NCBI GenBank assembly: GCA_002684315.1
Contig: NYVB01000127.1
Span: 1-6,134 of the forward strand
Direction of reading: 5' to 3'
Source of the DNA: Planctomycetaceae bacterium
Lineage (GTDB): Bacteria > Planctomycetota > Phycisphaerae > Phycisphaerales > SM1A02
DNA length: 6,134 nt
The position numbers and the translations under genes were made by a program. Every line of letters starts with the position of its first letter. Positions within the stretch are counted from its first letter, which is position 1. The notes under the pieces were generated by a model. It ran no database searches, was not told the origin of the DNA, and saw only the letters and a list, made by a program, of their open reading frames with translations. Below are positions 4,416 to 6,134 of the stretch, piece by piece.

Positions 4416-5651
4416 ATGCTCGCCGATGTGACAGTTTTTGATCTTGAGACGACAGGGCTGAGACGGCACGTCTCGGGTGGTGATCGCGTCATAGAGATTG
4501 CGGCTATCCGGATCTCCTCTGACGGGAACGAAATAAGTCGCTTTACGACGTTGGTTAACCCGCAGCGGGATGTTGGCCCAACCCATATTCATGGGATTAC
4601 TTCCAGGCATGTCGCGGGTGCTCCCAATATTGCAGAAGTCTTACCCTACTTCTGTGACTTTGCTGATGGGTCATATCTTGCCTCATTCAACTACTTCGGG
4701 TTTGACGCCCCGATGCTGTTCAATGAATTCAAGCGGTGTGGTTACCTCGAGTCATGGACAGACGGTCTGTGCATCATGAACTTTGCTCGTGAATTGGGGT
4801 TTACGGGTTCTCTGATTGATGTCTCGATGCAGATGGATCTCGCTGCACAAAACGCGCATTTTGCATTGGGTGATACGGTTACCGCGGCCAATGTCTTTGC
4901 AAGACTCGGCGGTCTAAAAAACGCAATCAGCCCAGGGATAAAGGAGCCTGTTGTTTTTGATGGCAGCCTTTATCCCAGTGCTGATGTCAAATTTGTCAGA
5001 AGGTCCGATGTCGCAGAAATCAATGAGGCCCCAATTCTCACACGAATCGGCATCTCTGAATCTGCCTACGGTGCATCGAGTGACTCAAAGGGGTATCAGG
5101 AACTGCTGGCTGGCTGTCTTGAAGATCGCGTTGTCTCCGAAGATGAAGTTGTCCAGCTGAGGGAGTGTATTCTTGACTCTCAGATTTCATACGCCTCAGT
5201 GATGGATACTCACAGAGAGTTGTTTAGGCAGCACTGCCTCGTTGCGATGAGCGATGAAATCATTACGTCGTCAGAAAAAGAAGATTTGGAAACAATTGCC
5301 GCACACCTTGGTATCGCCAAGGAAGCAGTAGGTGACATTCTCGCGTCATGTGATGGGTGTCAAAGTGAGTCTGCAGTAGCTGGATTAGATCTACGAGATG
5401 TGAAAGCGGTTTGTTTTACAGGCGAATCGAATTGTTTGATTGATGGCGGACGTATTACGCGTCAACTTGCCACTGACCTCTGTTCGGATCATGGCATCGA
5501 AGTGAAACGAGGCGTCTCTAAGAAAATCGATGCTCTCATTGTTTCGGACTCACACACCCAGTCTGGTAAAGCAAAAAAAGCACATTCCTTGGGTGTCCGC
5601 GTGATCATTGACCGCGACTTCTGGGTTGGCCTTGGTCACAGTGTTGGTTAG
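4416..5651 (+). CDS. DEDDh 3'-5' exonuclease with TerB-like region and C-terminal BRCT domain
   Basis: A 411-aa protein (from 4416) related to the DNA polymerase III epsilon (DnaQ) proofreading family. Residues 5-165 form the exonuclease: Exo I FDLETTGL (Asp9, Glu11), Exo II SFNYFGFDAPML (Asp97) and Exo III HFALGD (His148, Asp153), so all DEDDh metal-binding and catalytic residues are present. Residues about 228-310 are helical, with EDRVVSEDEVVQL and SDEIITSSEKEDLETIAAHLGI, resembling the TerB-like acidic helical region found in similar exonuclease-BRCT proteins. Residues about 329-407 match a BRCT domain (VKAVCFTGE, then ALIVSD...KAKKAHSLGVRVI), a module that binds DNA ends or phosphoproteins. 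It is likely a DNA repair or DNA processing exonuclease, not the replicative proofreader. The ATG at 4416 is preferred over the one at 4401 because GGGAG lies eight bases before it, while 4401 has no ribosome-binding site. Confidence 0.85.
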   Translation: MLADVTVFDLETTGLRRHVSGGDRVIEIAAIRISSDGNEISRFTTLVNPQRDVGPTHIHGITSRHVAGAPNIAEVLPYFCDFADGSYLASFNYFGFDAPMLFNEFKRCGYLESWTDGLCIMNFARELGFTGSLIDVSMQMDLAAQNAHFALGDTVTAANVFARLGGLKNAISPGIKEPVVFDGSLYPSADVKFVRRSDVAEINEAPILTRIGISESAYGASSDSKGYQELLAGCLEDRVVSEDEVVQLRECILDSQISYASVMDTHRELFRQHCLVAMSDEIITSSEKEDLETIAAHLGIAKEAVGDILASCDGCQSESAVAGLDLRDVKAVCFTGESNCLIDGGRITRQLATDLCSDHGIEVKRGVSKKIDALIVSDSHTQSGKAKKAHSLGVRVIIDRDFWVGLGHSVG

Positions 5652-5699
5652 TGTTGATATAGAACTTCTAGCCAAGTGGAAGAGACTGACAAGGGATGT

Positions 5700-5718
5700 C
5701 AGGGCGATGGATGCCCTG
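5700..5718. terminator. Possible shared hairpin between convergent genes
   Basis: CAGGGC and GCCCTG form a 6-bp stem with a 7-base loop in the 75-bp gap between the stops of the exonuclease gene and the facing small gene. No T-run follows on either strand, so a terminator role is weakly supported. Confidence 0.3.
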
Positions 5719-5726
5719 CAAGGGGA

Positions 5727-6011
5727 TTAGCCTGCACCTTTCTGCTGCGAAGGCATATGGGCCATCAACGTCTTTCTCAGTTCTGCCAGTTCCACGCTCT
5801 CGGCAATTCGATCCAATCCTGCAAGCTCGGCAACCGTGATTTGTTGAAGTGCTCTGTTTTCTCTCGCTGGTGCTGGCAACAGATAGCGTGACAACCATTC
5901 TCTTGCCCGGTGATCGCCTTGTTTCGCGGCCTGTGCGGCACTTTGAACAATCTGACGCCATGTTTCGATCGAAATTTCATCGCTCAAGGTCGCCAAGTAA
6001 TCATCTTCCAC
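5727..6011 (-). CDS. Small phage-type protein, probably 5'-truncated (DUF5681 or terminase-small-subunit-like)
   Basis: From the GTG at 6011 it encodes 94 aa, but the reading frame continues upstream into PGNKGGPGRPRRC (to about 6050). That is the usual N-terminal signature of DUF5681-like and related phage DNA-packaging-type proteins. The helical part ISIETWRQIVQSAAQAAKQGDHRAREWLSRYLL has the common pattern 'A..GD..A..WL..YLL'. There is no in-frame ATG, GTG or TTG upstream before the window ends, and homology-like sequence stops where repeat R begins (6051). The original start seems to have been lost at that junction; GTG 6011 may still serve or the gene may be dead. No clear Shine-Dalgarno site precedes it. 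The function in such families is unproven. The gene faces the exonuclease gene. Confidence 0.5.
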   Translation of the reverse strand: MEDDYLATLSDEISIETWRQIVQSAAQAAKQGDHRAREWLSRYLLPAPARENRALQQITVAELAGLDRIAESVELAELRKTLMAHMPSQQKGAG

Positions 6012-6050
6012 GCATCGTCTCGGTCGTCCCGGTCCACCTTTGTTGCCGGG

Positions 6051-6134
6051 TGCGTCAGGGTGCGAGTCGGATGTGAACCATGGTGCACGTTCCGCCCATG
6101 AAAAAGCCCCTCCCGGTTCGGGAAGGGCTGATTC
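6051..6134. repeat. Long direct repeat R, right copy (cut by window edge)
   Basis: This copy is 81 of 84 bases identical to 2267-2350, without gaps. It runs to the last base of the window, so its full length is unknown. In the left copy a tRNA-Gly 3' half follows after five more bases, so a tRNA-Gly gene or another fragment probably lies immediately to the right. One end coincides with the apparent loss of the start of the small phage-type gene. Confidence 0.9.
6101..6128 (-). terminator. Intrinsic terminator in the right repeat R
   Basis: On the minus strand a nine-pair stem (CCCTTCCCG with CGGGAGGGG) plus an additional outer G-C pair is followed by TTTTT. It is the counterpart of 2317-2343 and most likely ends transcription of whatever lies just right of the window, probably a tRNA-Gly. 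Confidence 0.75.

Overview
The window looks like accessory DNA from a planctomycete or a close relative. The main clue is a secreted beta-helix protein (125-1042, minus) ending in two dockerin-like Ca-binding repeats with the 'CPSDINGDGQVDG..DL..LL..WG' pattern common in Phycisphaerae and related Planctomycetes. The nitrile-hydratase-type (NHLP) RiPP leader fits but is not specific. Assignment below phylum is not possible from the sequence alone.

Layout. (1) 1-1042: a dispersed repeat (S, copy A) at the window edge, a minus-strand terminator and the secreted beta-helix/dockerin gene. (2) 1043-2400: a tRNA-Gly(GCC) 3' fragment at 1211-1260, then a structured leader and a small plus-strand cluster of peptide genes. 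These are a 56-aa double-glycine peptide (1543-1713), a 21-aa remnant resembling the N-terminus of a leader (1719-1784), and a 101-aa NHLP-type RiPP precursor (1876-2181). The cluster is followed by repeat R (an 84-bp direct repeat), a minus-strand terminator and a second tRNA-Gly 3' fragment (2356-2398). (3) 2398-3727: minus-strand genes separated by copies of repeat S: a predicted secreted YbjN-like protein and a small two-helix membrane protein. (4) 3728-5651: an unknown minus-strand gene divergent from a DEDDh exonuclease carrying a TerB-like helical region and a C-terminal BRCT domain. (5) 5652-6134: a small minus-strand gene with a phage-type GNKGG/GRP N-terminus, apparently cut at its 5' end where the second copy of repeat R begins.

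Overall reading. The two R copies lie 3,784 bp apart, and R next to a tRNA-Gly 3' half at 2267-2398 suggests that a tRNA-Gly, or another 3' half, lies just beyond the right edge. The region therefore looks like stacked insertions or duplications at a tRNA-Gly locus, carrying small cargo modules. The RiPP precursors are orphans here: no maturase, protease or transporter gene is in view, so any modification would have to happen in trans. No integrase is visible.
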